Assembly (NCBI GenBank): GCA_963840275.1
Contig: CAWIYK010000002.1
Location: 124,001-188,000 of the forward strand
DNA length: 64,000 nucleotides
Direction of reading: 5' to 3'
From: Actinophytocola sp963840275
Lineage (GTDB): Bacteria > Actinomycetota > Actinomycetes > Mycobacteriales > Pseudonocardiaceae
Shown: piece by piece, positions 40,666 through 51,086 of the stretch
Position numbering within the stretch: position 1 is the first letter of the stretch
Layout: every line of letters begins with the position of its first letter
Notes under the pieces: generated by a model
Database searches by the model: none
What the model was told of the DNA's origin: nothing
The model's input: only the letters and a program-made list of their open reading frames with translations
Made by a program: the position numbers and the translations under genes

Positions 40666-42834
40666 TCACGGGCGCGGTGGCAACAACGTTCGCACGTTCA
40701 GCGCCGCTCGCACTCGCGCCTGCCAAGGCCGCTTCGACAACCCCTCGCGCACCGACCGAACCGCCGACCACGCCTCGTCGGCAGTCGTCGGCGCCGGGCC
40801 TGTCGGGGACCACAACGCGACGTCGACCGTGCGGGCCAACGCGTGCAGGCCGGGGGTGACCGCCGGGTCCGCCGACACCGCGGCCAGGTCGCGGACGGTC
40901 ATGCCCGCCGTGAACGGCACGCCGTGTGCGCGCAGCCGGTCCCGTGCCTCGGCCCATGCGCCGACCACCGCGCCCGCGCCGGGTCGCCGTCTGCGGCGCC
41001 ACCCGCGCACCGCCCGCACGGCCGGCACCCCGACCAGCCACCCGACCACCAGCACGGCGACGGCAGCGAGCAGCGGCACGACCGGCACGGTGAAGCCGTC
41101 GCCCTCGCCCGCTGCGTTGTCGGCCGGGTCGTCCGGAGGCAGCTCGGGGTCCTTGACGTCGTCCGGCGGGGGTAGCTGCTCACGGGCCTGCTCGGTCACC
41201 TCGGCGAGACCCTTCGGCGCCGCGCCGGTGCCGCTCTCCTCGCCGGCCGGGTCCAGCGGCACCCAGCCGACGCCGTCGACCGCGACCTCCGGCCACGCGA
41301 GCACGTCACTGTTGTGCACGACCACGTCCCGGCCGGTCTCGGCGGGCGCCCGGTAGCCGACCGCGATCCGCGCCGGCAGCCCGATCATCCGCGCCAACAC
41401 GACGTACGCGGCCGCGAACTGCTCGGTCGTGCCGCGTTCGGTCTCCAGCAGGAACCTCCGCAGCTGTGGCCAGCCGCTGCCGCTCGGCAGGTCGGTGTCG
41501 GTCGCCAGTTCGTAGTTGTCCCGCAGGAACCGCTCCAGCACCAGCGCGGTCTGGAACGCGGGCCGGTCGTCCCGCACGGCCTCGGTCGCCAGCTCGGCGA
41601 TGCCCTCCGGCACGGCGCCGAGGTCGCCGAACCCCGTGCGCGCGTGCGGGTCGATCGCGGCGTCCCGCAGGTCGGCGACGGCCGGCGCGGGCTCCCACCA
41701 GCTCAGGTCGTACACCACCGGTCCGGTGCGGTCCCGCACGAACAGGGTGCCGGACGTCTCGTCGACCAGCGGCGTCAGACCGCCGACCGAAGCGGGCAGC
41801 GCCTGGCTCGGCAGCCACGGGCCGTCGGTGCCGGGGAAGCGAATGCGGGCGCTGTGCTCGTTCTTCTCGACGGACACCGACGGCCGCAGCTTCGCGCCGA
41901 GCCTGCGCGGCTGCACGCTGGGCGTCCAGCCGACACCGTTGAAGCGGTCGAGCACGACGAGCCGCCAGCGGTCCACCGGAGAATCCGTGGAGTAGGTGAA
42001 GACGGGCGTGTCCGGATCCTGCATCCGGTCGGTCACCTCGTCGAGCGGGCTCGCCACCCGCTCCGGCGGCAGCGGCGCGAACTGCTTGTCCCGCAACGAG
42101 TACGCGGGTCGGTCGACCGGGTCGACGGCGGTCGCCAGCAGCGTGCCGGCCACCCCGAGCACGAGCGTCGGCACGACGAGCACCAGCGCGACCACACTGC
42201 GCCGGCTGGTGCGGTCCGGCACGATCTCGCTGCCGTCGGACGCCGACGACAGCAGCACGGCGGCGAGCACCGCGAAGCAGAGCGCGGCGAGCACGGCCGC
42301 CGCCCCGGTCAGCGCCACGTACGCCTGGCTGATGCCGAGCACCGCGAGCCCCGGCAGCAGCGCGACCAGCGGCCGGCGCAGCCGGACCAGCAGCTCCGTG
42401 CCGAGCACGGCGGCGGCGAGCGCGGCGAGCGGGACGAACAGCAGCAGCTCCGGGTCGGGCCGGGCCGGCCAGGTGGACTGGAGCGTCAGCTGCCACGAGT
42501 CGGTCAGACCCGCGGCCAGCGCGCCGACGGTCTCGCCGGTCGGCAACCCGGCCATGGTGGTGCCGAACAGCAGCGCCTCCGTCAGCGCGAGCAGCCCGAC
42601 GACCAGCATGAGCACCGCACGCCACGGCTCCAGCGCCGGCCAGCGCCGGCACGCCTCGACGACGCCGAACCCGGTCGCCACGACCAGCGCCAGCGGCAGG
42701 AGCAACGAGCCGAGACCGAACACGGGCGTGAACAGCAGCGCGGGCCCGGCAGCGGCCAGCAACACCGCCGAATGTTCAACTCGGGAGTTCTGAGTGTTGG
42801 ACTCACGGGTGCTGGGTGTTGGACTCGCGGTCAT
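40666..42834 (-). CDS. TgpA-like transglutaminase-domain membrane protein
   Basis: The 722-residue protein has five to six N-terminal membrane helices, an external transglutaminase-like domain and one more helix near residue 610, then a DUF4129-like cytosolic end. The catalytic cysteine position of the core reads T-E-Q-F-A-A-A-Y (normally Q-C/F-A-x-x), i.e. the cysteine is replaced by Phe, as seen in several actinobacterial members. His and Asp are in V-V-V-H-N-S-D-V-L-A-W-P-E-V and V-P-L-D-P-A. It is coupled to DUF58 by an ATGA overlap. MoxR, DUF58 and TgpA form a conserved trio of unclear, probably envelope-related function. Confidence 0.85.
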   Translation of the reverse strand: MTASPTPSTRESNTQNSRVEHSAVLLAAAGPALLFTPVFGLGSLLLPLALVVATGFGVVEACRRWPALEPWRAVLMLVVGLLALTEALLFGTTMAGLPTGETVGALAAGLTDSWQLTLQSTWPARPDPELLLFVPLAALAAAVLGTELLVRLRRPLVALLPGLAVLGISQAYVALTGAAAVLAALCFAVLAAVLLSSASDGSEIVPDRTSRRSVVALVLVVPTLVLGVAGTLLATAVDPVDRPAYSLRDKQFAPLPPERVASPLDEVTDRMQDPDTPVFTYSTDSPVDRWRLVVLDRFNGVGWTPSVQPRRLGAKLRPSVSVEKNEHSARIRFPGTDGPWLPSQALPASVGGLTPLVDETSGTLFVRDRTGPVVYDLSWWEPAPAVADLRDAAIDPHARTGFGDLGAVPEGIAELATEAVRDDRPAFQTALVLERFLRDNYELATDTDLPSGSGWPQLRRFLLETERGTTEQFAAAYVVLARMIGLPARIAVGYRAPAETGRDVVVHNSDVLAWPEVAVDGVGWVPLDPAGEESGTGAAPKGLAEVTEQAREQLPPPDDVKDPELPPDDPADNAAGEGDGFTVPVVPLLAAVAVLVVGWLVGVPAVRAVRGWRRRRRPGAGAVVGAWAEARDRLRAHGVPFTAGMTVRDLAAVSADPAVTPGLHALARTVDVALWSPTGPAPTTADEAWSAVRSVREGLSKRPWQARVRAALNVRTLLPPRP

Positions 42835-42838
42835 TCGG
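42773..42838. repeat. Three 22-base tandem repeats at the start of the transglutaminase gene
   Basis: Three units starting at 42773, 42795 and 42817 each begin TGTT(CA/GG)ACTC. They span the last codons of DUF58 to codon ~20 of the transglutaminase gene, where they encode S-T-R-E-S-N-T-Q-N-S-R-V-E-H-S. Twenty-two is not a multiple of three, so any change in copy number alters frame. Confidence 0.7.
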
Positions 42839-43984
42839 TGGCCACCACGTTCCAGCGGCGGGTGCCGCCCTTCGCGTTCGGGGCTTTGATCACCCGGGCG
42901 CCCGGGACCCGGACCTCGGTGCCGGTGTTCGTGCCGCCGGCGAGTGTCAGCACCACTGTCGACGCGTAGTGCGGGCGCAGGGCCGCCACCGCGGCCAGAT
43001 CCGGCTGGTGCGCGCTCGCCAGCACCACCACCAGTGAGCCGCCGCGGTCGGGGCCCCTCGTCAGCGCGGGCGGGACCAGGGGCCCGCCCGTCGCGGGCGT
43101 CAGCTCGCACAGCTCGTCGAGCAGGGGGCGCACCGCCTGCTGACCGCCCCGCATCGTCACGTCGAGGTCGCCGGTCGCGACGAGCCGACACCAGTACCCG
43201 GCCGCGGCCGCAGCGTGCGTCAGCGACGCCGTCAGGTCGATCGCCTCCTCCAGCACCGCCGCCGCCAGCAGGTCGGTGCGGGTGTCGAGCAGCGCGGTGA
43301 ACCGGGGCTGGTTCGGGTCGACGTAGTCGCGGACCATGAGCCGGCCGGTGCGCGCGGTCGCCTTCCAGTGCAGGTGCCGCACCTCGTCGCCGATCACGTA
43401 CTCCCGCACGTCGCGCAGGTCGAGCGAACCGTGCAGCGAGTCGTCGCTGGTGCGGCCCTCGTGGTGGTGACGGGGGTGGCCGGCGACCAGCGCACGCACC
43501 GGGTAGGTCTTCGGGTGCACCCACAGTGTCGTGGTGTCGCCGGTGGTCAGACGGCTGCGGCCGAGCCCGAGCGGGTCGACGCGCTCCAGCGTCAGCGGGC
43601 CGACCTGGAACCGGCCGCGTCGCGCCGTCGGCAGCTCGTAGTGGTAGACGGCGTCCGCGCCGGGCGCGAGCGGCCGCACGGCGACCGCGTGGAAACCGCC
43701 GTCGATCCGGTCGCCCGCGGTGAACCCGCCCTGGCGGCGGGTGCCCGCGTTGCGGACCCGCAGCCGAGCGAACGCCGGCCGGCCGCGCTGCACCCGGTCC
43801 GGGTAGATCTCCCTGGTCACGGTCACCCTCGGCCGTCGCGCGGTGAGCAGCAGCGCGGCCACCACGGCACCGAACGCGGCGCCGGCGAGTGCCCGCAGCA
43901 GCGGAAAGCCGACCCACTCGCCGAGCGCGTACACGGCGACCGCGGCCGCAAGGACCGCCCAGCCGCGGGGGGTGAGCCTGGGCA

Positions 43985-43985
<1 letters not shown>
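42831..43985 (-). CDS. DUF58 family protein
   Basis: The 384-residue protein has one or two N-terminal membrane helices (residues ~8-45), a beta domain, and the DUF58 signature D-L-R-D-V-R-E-Y-V-I-G-D-E-V-R-H-L-H-W-K-A-T-A-R-T-G near residue 200. A von Willebrand A-like region then follows with L-L-D-T-R-T-D. DUF58 proteins are encoded with MoxR ATPases and may act as their substrates or adaptors. GTG 43985 overlaps the moxR stop by one base (TAGTG), and its own stop overlaps the transglutaminase start. Confidence 0.9.
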
Positions 43986-44940
<955 letters not shown>

Positions 44941-44944
<4 letters not shown>

Positions 44945-47091
44945 CCAACCTCCCATAAGACGTCGTTCGACCGGACCTGCTGGCCGTTGAAGTCGGCGTT
45001 CACGTGCACAGTCTCACCCGCGTCGTGGTACGCGAACTGGTCGGTGGTCGCGGAGCCGTTGCCGTCGGTCGTGACCGTGTAGCCCACGTTGCTGTACGTC
45101 GTGTCCGTCGAGTGCGGCTTCAGGAAGACGTCGGTGTTCGGCGGGAAGTTGGTCAGCACGACGTGCATCCACGCGCACGAGGGACTCGGTCCGCACCATT
45201 GGCTGGTGGACGGGCCACGGCTCAGGTCGACATCCGCGCCGCCGGCCGGTGGCTGGCCCGTGACGACCGTGGCCGCCAAGCCGGGCACCAGCCGCCCGTC
45301 CGGCGCGGTGGTGACCGGCGTGATCGTGATGGTGAGCTCCTGGTCCACCTGGATGTCGGTGTACACGATCGACTGGTCGGGGCTGGTCGACTGCCGAACG
45401 CCGACGATGTTCACCACGTAGTGCGCGAACGTGCCGGTGCCCATGTCCGCCGGCGCGTCCCAGCTCGCCGACACGGTGCTGTTGGCGGTGTCGTTGTCGG
45501 CGACGAGGTTGGTCGGCGTCCCGGCGGCCCGGAACGGCGCGGTCGGGATCACCGGGTTCGTCGACACGGACGGTCCCTGGCCGACACCGTTGACGGCCGT
45601 CACGGTGAACGCGTAGCTCGTGCCGTTGACCAGCCCGGGGATCGTGGCGATCCCGAGCGCCGGGCCGACGGTCGTCGAGCCGCCGACCCACGCCACCGTG
45701 TACCCGGTGATCGGGGAGCGGTTGTCCGGCGCGGGGCCCCACGTGACCGTCGCGGACGCGTCGCCCGCGGTCGCGGCGACCGCTGTCGGCGCGCCCGGCG
45801 GGGACGCGGGCACCTGCGGCGGATCCTGTTGCTGCACCGGCGGCTTCGGCTCCTGGACGGGCGGGCTCGGCGGGTCGCGCTCCTGGTCGGGCTGGACCGG
45901 TGGTTTCGGCGTGAGGTCCGGCTTCTTGCCGGGCGGCGGGTTGGTCGCGGGCGGCTCATCGGGATCCTGGCCGCCCTGCGGCTTCGCGTCCTCGTTCTTC
46001 TCGCCGCTGTCGCCGTTGGTCGGGACGTCGGTCATGCTGCCGTCCTCGTCGACGACCACCACATGCTTGCCCTCGGCGCCGTCGACGTAGATCCGGTCGT
46101 CCTCGCCACGGGTGATGCGCGGGTCACCCTCCTCGGCCGGCAGGGTCTTCTTCTCCTTCACCTTGCCGTCGCTGCCGTAGGTGGACAGCGTGTCGGTAGT
46201 GCGGTCGACCACCGCGACGACCGAGCCGGTCGACACCGGGCCGGCGAAGTCGCCGGCGCCGAGGTCCACGCGCACCGGCTTCGCCGGGTGACGGGAGCCG
46301 CCGACACCGCTGTCGACCAGATGCATGGTCTGGCCGTCGAGGATCGCGACCCGGCCGGCCACGTCGGTCGACGCGAGGCGCGCGTCGTCCGGGGCGTCGA
46401 CGCCGAGCCCGCGACCCGTGCCGAGGCCGTCCTTCTCGATCGTGTGCAGGGTGTCGGCCGTGGTGTCGACGAAGACCACGCGGTCGTTCACCACGGACAG
46501 CGCGCCGGCGTGGCCCTTGGGCAGCAGCACCGGACACGACACGGTCTTCGCGCCCGCCGGCAGCTGGCACAGCAGGCCGGCGCTGGTGCGGGGCAGCCAC
46601 ACGGTGCCGTCGCGGGTCGCGACCGGATCGCCGACCGGGCCGCCGAGCGCCAGGACGACGGACGGGTCGCCGAGCCGCACGACCTGGCCGTCCTCGCGGT
46701 ACACCAGGTACGGGCCGCCCGCGGTCTCCACGCCGACCGGCGGCTTCCGCGACGGCGGCGACGTGGACTCCGCCACCGCGAGACTCGACTTGCCGAACTC
46801 CGTGATCCGCGACTTGCCGACCACGTAACCGCTGGTGTCCCCCTGGAACACCTGGTCACCGGAGCCGCCGGGCACGTTGTCGCCGCGCGCGTCCACGTTG
46901 CCGGTCGAGCCGTCCACGTGGAACACCGACTGGAACGCGGCGTTGTAGACCCAGTGGCCCGGCAGCAGGAACTGCACCGCGGACACCGGGTTCGCGGCAC
47001 CCGTCAACGCGGACACCACCCCGGCCACACAAGCCACCACCACCGCCACCACGGGCAGCCGCGCGCGCCAGCTAGCTGGCTTCGGAGTCAT
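44941..47091 (-). CDS. Exported or membrane-anchored fibronectin type III protein
   Basis: The 716-residue protein has an N-terminal hydrophobic helix (residues ~12-35) and a large beta domain with repeated short strands typical of a propeller (residues ~50-350). A Pro/Asp-rich linker is followed by two FN3 domains (from G-A-P-T-A-V-A-A-T and G-T-P-T-N-L-V-A-D), then a C-terminal beta domain with a C-G-P-S-P-S-C loop. Such proteins commonly precede MoxR in actinobacterial loci, and an extracellular scaffold role is likely. ATG 47091 is six bases after TACGGT, a leaderless layout. It heads the operon with moxR, DUF58 and tgpA. Confidence 0.8.
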
Positions 47092-47111
47092 TCCCACACC
47101 GTAAAAGTAAT

Positions 47112-47149
47112 CGGTTGCTCACGTCGAAGTACCCCCATGTCAGCAACCG
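47112..47149. promoter_or_regulatory. Spaced inverted repeat upstream of the FN3-MoxR operon
   Basis: CGGTTGCT (47112-47119) and AGCAACCG (47142-47149) are inverted with a 22-base gap. The first arm would sit between -35 and -10 of the leaderless promoter whose -10 is TACGGT (47103-47098, minus strand). It could be an operator. Confidence 0.35.
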
Positions 47150-47159
47150 GACAGTGATA

Positions 47160-47619
47160 TTGGCTCGCTCCGCTCGCGTATTCGCGGCCTTGACCCGGCG
47201 TCTTCCCTCCCTGCGCTGCTCAGGCGACTCGCTCCGCTCGTGGCCTTCCGCTGCTCGCTCAGTCCAGACGCCGGCGGCCGCTCACTGCCACATTGGCTCG
47301 CTCCGCTCGCGCAATCACGGCCTGTACCCGACGTCTTCCCTCCTCCGTGCTCGGCGCTGACGCGCCTGCGCGCGAGCGTCACTCCAGACGCCGGCGGCCA
47401 CTCACCCACGCCCTCACAGCCACATTGGCTCGCTTCGCTCGCGTAATCGCGGCCTGTACCCGACGTCTTCCCTCCTCCGTGCTCGGCGCTGACGCGCCTG
47501 CGCGCGAGCGTCACTCCAGACGCCGGCGGCCACTCACCCACGCCCTCACCCACGACACTGGCTCGCTCCGCTCGCGTAATCGCGGCCTGTACCCGGCGGC
47601 CGCTCACTCACGCCCTCAC
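47160..47619. repeat. 133-base tandem repeat, three full copies plus a partial one
   Basis: Units start at 47160, 47293, 47425 and 47558 (periods 133, 132, 133), each opening with TGGCTCGCT(C/T)CGCTCGCG. The second and third are nearly identical, the first diverged, the last cut to ~62 bases. They fill the space between the FN3 gene and the sensor kinase stop. Copies hold GC-rich self-complementary segments. No gene is supported inside. Confidence 0.85.
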
Positions 47620-48867
47620 TCATGGGAGTACCGGTAGTGCCAGTTCGAAGATTGCGCCCGCGTCTTCCGCGTTGTAGACGCTCAGTGTGCCGCCGTGGGC
47701 GGTCGCTACCCAGCGCACGATCGACAGGCCCAGTCCCGACGAGCCGGTGCCCGTGCGGAACCGGTCGAACGCCTCCTCCGCGAAGTCGCCCGCGACGCCG
47801 GGGCCGTGGTCGGCGACCGTGACCCGGCCGCCCGCCACCGAGATGTGCACGACCGCCGGCTGGTTGGGCTGGCGGCCGTAGCGCATGGCGTTGTCCAGCA
47901 GGTTCCCGATCGCGCGCTGCAGCAGCGTCGAGTCGGCCAGCACCTTGCACGGGGCCGCCGTGAGGGTGACGTTCGCGCCGTCGGTCGGCGTCTCCTCGAC
48001 CACGCCGGCCACCAGCTGGTCGAGCCACACCGGTTGCGCGGCAAGCCGTTCGACGCCGGCCGCGAGCCGGGCCCGTACCAGCAGGCCGTCGATGATGCTG
48101 CCCATCCTGGCCGCGAGCCGGACCGTGCGCGGCAACAGCTCGGCACGCTGCGTCGGGTTGCGCAGTGCGGTCTCGGCGAGGGCACGCAGCGCGGCCACCG
48201 GGGTGCGCAGATCGTGCGCGGTCTCGGCCAGCAGTACCTCCTGCTGCTCCAACGCGGCGACCGCGGGCCGGATCGCGCGGCCGGACAGCAGGTGTCCGGC
48301 GAGGCCGAGACTGCCGATGAGCACGGCGGCGCCGACCACGACCCACAGCACCAGCCGGTCGTGCTCGGCCAGCATCGGCTCCGCGTCGCCGACCGCCACC
48401 ACCGCGCCGAGATACCCGGACGGGCCGCGGAACGGCTGCGCGTGCACCCACACCATCTGGTCGTCGAGGCTGCGCTTGTAGCCGTACAGCTCCCGGCCGA
48501 CCCGGGCCGCCTCCTCGGCGAGCCCGCCGAGCACCGCCGGGTCCATCCGCACGCACCGGCGCTCGCTGAAGTGGCCGGTGAACTCGCCGGACCCGCCGGG
48601 GAGCACCGCGAACTGCGGGCACTGCTGGTTGATCTCGTCCCCACCGACGAGCGCGGTGACGATCGTGTCCGCGTCCTGGCCGACGAGCCGCGCGACGGTC
48701 GAGGTGACCCGGCTCAGCTCCAGGTCCATCTGTTTCTCGCCGCTCTCCTCGTCCGCCTGGATGACGAGCCACGCGAACACGATCAGGCCGACGGCGTTCA
48801 TCGCCGTGAACATGACGGTGAGCACCCAGCGCAGGCGCCGCAGCCGGTCCGCGGACGATCGGTTCAC
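47620..48867 (-). CDS. Sensor histidine kinase
   Basis: The 415-residue membrane kinase has helices at ~14-36 and ~173-195 enclosing a ~135-residue external sensor domain with paired cysteines (C83 and C105). The H-box is A-E-T-A-H218-D-L-R-T-P. ATP-binding N (N-L-L-D-N), G1 (D-H-G-P-G-V) and G2 (G-L-G-L-S-I-V) boxes follow. GTG 48867 overlaps the response regulator stop as GTGA, so the two are coupled. Its location beside eccE suggests it may control the ESX genes; this is not shown by the sequence. Confidence 0.92.
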   Translation of the reverse strand: MNRSSADRLRRLRWVLTVMFTAMNAVGLIVFAWLVIQADEESGEKQMDLELSRVTSTVARLVGQDADTIVTALVGGDEINQQCPQFAVLPGGSGEFTGHFSERRCVRMDPAVLGGLAEEAARVGRELYGYKRSLDDQMVWVHAQPFRGPSGYLGAVVAVGDAEPMLAEHDRLVLWVVVGAAVLIGSLGLAGHLLSGRAIRPAVAALEQQEVLLAETAHDLRTPVAALRALAETALRNPTQRAELLPRTVRLAARMGSIIDGLLVRARLAAGVERLAAQPVWLDQLVAGVVEETPTDGANVTLTAAPCKVLADSTLLQRAIGNLLDNAMRYGRQPNQPAVVHISVAGGRVTVADHGPGVAGDFAEEAFDRFRTGTGSSGLGLSIVRWVATAHGGTLSVYNAEDAGAIFELALPVLP

Positions 48868-49547
48868 GAGCTGTGACCGTAGGCCCCGAGCCGGTAGCCG
48901 CGCCCCCGGATCGCGTGGATCAGCTCCGGCTGACCGAGCTTGCGGCGCAGCCGCTTCACGACCACGTCGACCACGTTGGACATCGGGTCGGCCGACGCGT
49001 CCCAGCAGTGCTCGATGAGGTCGGTCCTGGAGACGACCTGGTCGGGGCGGATGGCGAGGTACTCGAGAAGCGCGAACTCCTTGTCCGACAACGTCAGCAG
49101 CACGCCGGCGCGGCGGACCGCGCGGCGCGCGCAGTCGATCTCCAGGTCGGCGTGCCGCAACACCGACGGCCGGCCGTCCGCGCGGCGGCACAGCGCGTGC
49201 ACCCGCGCGGCCATCTCGGCCACCGAGAACGGCTTCACGAGGTAGTCGTCGCCGCCGGAGGCGAACCCGGCGACCCGGTCGGCCACCGTGTCGCGCGCGG
49301 TGAGGAACAGGACCGGCACGCTCCAGCCGTCCTGGCGGCGGCGGTGCACGTAGTCGATGGCGTCGCCGTCGGGGAGCATCCGGTCGAACACGACGCAGGC
49401 GAACCGGCCGTGGCGCAGGGCGGCGTCCGCGGTGGTGAGATCGGCCGCCGCGACGACCTCGACGCCGGTCGCGCCGAGCTCTGCGGACACGGCGATCCGC
49501 AGGTCCTCATCGTCCTCGACCACCATCACTCGCACCGAGCGCCCCAT
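48864..49547 (-). CDS. OmpR-family response regulator
   Basis: The 227-residue protein has a receiver domain with acidic pocket E-D-D, phospho-acceptor D55 in V-V-F-D-R-M-L-P-D-G-D, T and K of L-T-A-R-D and V-K-P-F, and a winged-helix DNA-binding domain ending R-L-R-R-K-L-G-Q-P-E-L-I-H-A-I-R-G-R-G-Y. It pairs with the downstream histidine kinase. ATG 49547 lies eight bases after TAGGTT. It is divergent from eccE. A close paralogue without a kinase is at 53478. Confidence 0.92.
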   Translation of the reverse strand: MGRSVRVMVVEDDEDLRIAVSAELGATGVEVVAAADLTTADAALRHGRFACVVFDRMLPDGDAIDYVHRRRQDGWSVPVLFLTARDTVADRVAGFASGGDDYLVKPFSVAEMAARVHALCRRADGRPSVLRHADLEIDCARRAVRRAGVLLTLSDKEFALLEYLAIRPDQVVSRTDLIEHCWDASADPMSNVVDVVVKRLRRKLGQPELIHAIRGRGYRLGAYGHSS

Positions 49548-49663
49548 GTCATCGAAACCTAATGTGCCCTGCCCGATCGTGGTCCACGACGGCACCGTAA
49601 CCGCCCGCAGGGCCCTCCGCGCCGACCTGGCCGGAACAGGACGCAGGAGTGCGACCCCGCGTG

Positions 49664-49677
49664 CGGGACCGGTCCCG
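49664..49677. promoter_or_regulatory. Palindrome in the response regulator / eccE divergent region
   Basis: CGGGACCGGTCCCG is a perfect 14-base palindrome, 39 bases before GTG 49716. A 12-base core of it also occurs at 11896-11907. It is a candidate regulator site but could be chance. Confidence 0.3.
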
Positions 49678-49715
49678 GGCAGTCATTCATACCGTCTCGT
49701 GTCAGGAGGTGACCG

Positions 49716-51086
49716 GTGAACGCTCACGGTGGTAACCACGGCGCGGCAGCGGCGGCCGCACTCGCCGGCCAGAGAGCCGGCGCGCGGCCGGCGAGTGCTG
49801 CCGCGGCGGCGCACTCGGCCCATACCGCCGCGCCCCCGTTGCGGGTCGCGGCAACGGGTCGGGTGGCGGTGTCCACCGGGCAGCAGCTGCTACGCCCGAC
49901 GCCGCAGCTGCTGCCCGACGCCGACCTGCGCACCCGCCCGCTGCTGGTCGCGCCGCCGGTGCGGCCGATGCGGCCCGCGCCGGTCATGCCGAGCGTCGTG
50001 CCGGCGAAGCGCACGTGGTCGCGGCCGGTCCGGGAGTACGTGGAGCGGCTCAACCCGCTGCAGGTGATCTGCTGGCAGGTCGCCGCGATCGGCGTGCTGC
50101 TGACCGTGCGCCAGCCGTGGCCGGTGCTGGTGGGCGCGTCGGTCGGCGCGGCCGCGCTCCTCGCGCTGACGACCGTGCGCGTCGGCGGCCGCTGGCTCTA
50201 CGAGCTGGTCGCGCTCGCCGGCGGGTTCCTGTCCCGCACCCGCCGCCGCGACCTGCCGGACGGCGGCAGCCCCGCGGCCAAGACGCTGACGCTGCTGTCG
50301 ATGCTCCTGCCGGGCGCCGGCATCCGGACGCTGGAGACGAGCCACGGGCCGGCCATGGCGATCAGCCACCAGGGCGGACTGACCGCGCAGCTCAAGCCCC
50401 GCGCGCTCACCCCGGAACTGCTGAGCACCCTGCCGATGCCCGCGGCGCTGCTGCCGACGGCCGACGGCCAGCACCACACGTTCGGCGTGCAGGAGGTCTT
50501 CCACATCGGGGTGCGGCCGGACAAGCCGCGCAGGCTGTGGGTCGCCGTGCACGCCGCCCGCATGGTCGACACCCCGGCCGACGACGAGCTGACGCTCGCG
50601 CTGCGCAACGCCATGCGCCGGGTGCGGGGGGCGCTCGGCCGCGCCGGCACGCCGGCCGAGCCACTCGCGGAGGAGCAGGCGCTCGCCGCACTCGCCGGCC
50701 TCGCCCACATCACCGGCGGCCGCAACGAGGTGCGCGAGGACTGGCGGTTCTGGCGCACCGGCTCGGTCAGCCAGGCCGCGTTCCGCCTCACCGGCTGGGA
50801 CCGGCTCGCGGACACCCAGGCCCGCGGCCTGGTCAGCGTTCTGCTCGCCGGCATCCCCGGGGTCGCCGCGACGGTGGCGCTCTGGGCCCACGCCGAACGC
50901 GGCGGCCGCGACCCGCGCGCCGGCGCCACCCTCCGCCTCGCCGCGACGACAGAGGCCGCCATCGCGGCGGCCGCCGATGCCATGACCGACCGGCTCGCCC
51001 CCTCCGGGGTCCGCCTCGCTCGGCTCGACGGGACACACCTGTCCGGTGTGGCCGCCTCGCTTCCGATCGGAGTGTTCCTGCCATGA
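49716..51086 (+). CDS. eccE: Type VII secretion protein EccE
   Basis: The 456-residue protein has an Ala/His-rich N-terminal tail (1-~100), then N-P-L-Q-V-I-C-W-Q-V and two membrane helices (~112-130 and ~133-153), then a soluble domain with G-x-G-I-R-T-L-E-T. This is the arrangement of EccE, the peripheral subunit of the ESX membrane complex. GTG 49716 is six bases after AGGAGG. The stop overlaps the next gene as ATGA, linking EccE to a LuxR-type regulator and the EccA-like ATPase. Confidence 0.85.
   Translation: MNAHGGNHGAAAAAALAGQRAGARPASAAAAAHSAHTAAPPLRVAATGRVAVSTGQQLLRPTPQLLPDADLRTRPLLVAPPVRPMRPAPVMPSVVPAKRTWSRPVREYVERLNPLQVICWQVAAIGVLLTVRQPWPVLVGASVGAAALLALTTVRVGGRWLYELVALAGGFLSRTRRRDLPDGGSPAAKTLTLLSMLLPGAGIRTLETSHGPAMAISHQGGLTAQLKPRALTPELLSTLPMPAALLPTADGQHHTFGVQEVFHIGVRPDKPRRLWVAVHAARMVDTPADDELTLALRNAMRRVRGALGRAGTPAEPLAEEQALAALAGLAHITGGRNEVREDWRFWRTGSVSQAAFRLTGWDRLADTQARGLVSVLLAGIPGVAATVALWAHAERGGRDPRAGATLRLAATTEAAIAAAADAMTDRLAPSGVRLARLDGTHLSGVAASLPIGVFLP

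Noticed and set aside
47160..47619. CRISPR array
   Set aside because: The repeats are ~133 bases and contiguous, without short constant repeats separated by unique spacers; no cas gene is nearby.
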